In this document: one piece after another, positions 63,084 through 64,000 of the stretch
How positions within the stretch are numbered: the stretch's first letter is position 1
How the letters are laid out: every line of letters starts with the position of its first letter
DNA from: RUG023 sp900315435
Lineage (GTDB): Bacteria > Spirochaetota > Spirochaetia > Sphaerochaetales > Sphaerochaetaceae
Reading direction: 5' to 3'
NCBI GenBank assembly: GCA_902788205.1
Contig: CADAJJ010000007.1
Location: 1-64,000 of the forward strand
Length of the DNA: 64,000 nt
Notes under the pieces: model-generated
Told to the model about the DNA's origin: nothing
Database searches by the model: none
Seen by the model: the letters and a program-made list of their open reading frames with translations, nothing else
Position numbers and translations under genes: made by a program

Positions 63084-63113
63084 GGTGGTGGCATGGAAAT
63101 CCATACCACCACC
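63084..63113 (-). promoter_or_regulatory. Intercistronic hairpin between the binding-protein and permease genes
   Basis: GGTGGTGG pairs with CCACCACC, with inner ATGG/CCAT. In the minus direction TCTCTTTTCCTTT follows, so partial termination is possible. Confidence 0.6.
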
Positions 63114-63126
63114 CACAAAACCCCGA

Positions 63127-64000
63127 TTACTTGTAGTAGCGCTTCAGGACAGCGTTGATGTCGCCGGTTGCGGCTTTGATAGCCTCATCCATGGTTCTCT
63201 CGCCATTCATGGCGCTGTCAATGTAGCCGTTCAGCCCCATCGCCTCGTTGGAGCGGTAGCCTCTCCACTCGTTCCAGCCCTTGGTGTAGGAGGTCTTCAG
63301 AGGCTCTCCCGCCTCGGTGGAAAGCAACTCCATATCGGTTCCCGGTTGCTGGGCCGGATCGACAATCTGCTTGGAAAGCGCGATGTTCGAGGGAATCTTG
63401 CCTGCCATGTACTGGGAGATATCGATGCCCTCGCCGGCCACGTACTTCATGAAGTCCCAAGCCTCTTCCACGTGCTGGGTATTGGGAGCCATGCAGTAGG
63501 AATCAGGCCAGCCGTAGGTGACACGGGCCGCCTTGCCGCTCGGGCCGAACGGGACGCGGGAGATACCCCACTTGAAGCCATCGTTGCCGAGTTTCTTGCG
63601 CATATTGTCGACATACCAGGAACCCACATGGCGGCCTTGCCCTGGGTGAAGATGTCCTCGTTGCGGAACGCGCTCATCTCTTTCTGCGGAGGAGCGCTCT
63701 TGTCGGTGGTGACCAAGCTGTAGAGGAAATTCAACGCATCGCGGGCCGCCTGGTCCGGAGCGAACTGGTCCTTTCCCGCAGTCAGCAAGTTGCCTCCGTT
63801 GGCATAGACCCAGCTCTCGATCTGGGCGTATCGGCCATAGACCCAGAAGCCCCACTGGTCAATGACGCCATCGCCATTCTTGTCGACCGTCAGCTTTTTG
63901 GCCGCGTCACGGAACGCATTCCAGTCCCAGTCCTCGTTCGGATAAGCCAAACCAGCGGCGTCAAAGGCATTCTTGTTGTAGTACAGGACAGTGGTCACCA
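63127..64000 (-). pseudogene. Sugar-binding protein of the CUT1 importer, frameshifted and cut by the window edge
   Basis: The 5' part, running in from the window edge, reads as a family-1 solute-binding protein (LYYNKNAFDAAGLAYP, NGDGVIDQWGFWVYG, GKAAMWV) up to about 63625. The sequence then continues in another frame as GSWYVDNMRKKLG...GYIDSAMNGERTMDEAI to the stop at 63127. Joining AMWV to GSWYVDN restores a normal family pattern, so one or two bases are missing (or inserted) near 63619-63627. If it is real, the importer lacks its binding protein; a sequencing or assembly error is equally possible. The gene is the first of the operon with the two permeases and the glycosidase. Confidence 0.8.

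Overview
The window reads as a chromosome segment of an anaerobic, fermentative, host-associated or sediment spirochaete, probably of the Sphaerochaeta/Treponema group. The evidence is inferential: a pyruvate:ferredoxin oxidoreductase, oxygen-sensitive class III and B12-dependent class II ribonucleotide reductases, citrate fermentation, several sugar ABC importers, a patatin/beta-barrel outer-membrane protein, and a galactose/glucose-binding protein whose fold is circularly permuted in the way described for Treponema pallidum MglB-2. Base composition is moderately GC-rich and even, with AT-rich pockets at promoters. There is no phage, insertion sequence or CRISPR array; the only mobile-type trace is the end of a PD-(D/E)XK nuclease/transposase at the left edge.

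Layout. 1-420: nuclease tail and tRNA-Ala. 467-5717: a CUT1 sugar importer bracketed by two paralogous proteins resembling the C-terminal domain of RarA/MgsA, with a divergent AraC regulator. 5776-10542: HSL-type hydrolase with a Cys nucleophile, SlyX, WYL regulator, rubredoxin, TauE-like carrier, MATE exporter. 10647-13586: nrdDG behind NrdR boxes and a cobalamin riboswitch. 13589-24729: citrate module (citG, citX, citF, citE, citD, tctA, tctB, tctC, hybrid sensor kinase, response regulator, citC). 24792-32501: histidine phosphatase, LplB/YtcP-type importer, LacI regulator with two matching operators, TIM-barrel isomerase, FAD oxidoreductase. 32616-39255: MFS carrier, nitroreductase, eroded GNAT, membrane protein, rhamnogalacturonan acetylesterase-like enzyme, a gene relic, a candidate small RNA, and a patatin/beta-barrel protein. 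39376-50706: nifJ, nrdJ with NrdR boxes, gdhA, and a receiver-PEP/pyruvate-binding fusion. 50690-55221: RluA-type synthase, parC, parE. 55329-59806: mglBAC. 59963-64000: a second CUT1 importer with a phosphodiester glycosidase, ending in a frameshifted binding-protein gene cut by the window edge.

How the genes fit together. The cell imports sugars and citrate. Citrate lyase splits citrate after activation by CitC, CitX and CitG; pyruvate is oxidised by NifJ and nitrogen assimilated by GdhA. The two ribonucleotide reductases appear linked: both carry NrdR boxes, and the B12-independent one also sits behind a B12 riboswitch, so B12 would silence it when the B12-dependent enzyme can work. Several regulator and transporter genes lack a Shine-Dalgarno sequence and have a -10 box about six bases before the ATG, which suggests leaderless mRNAs.
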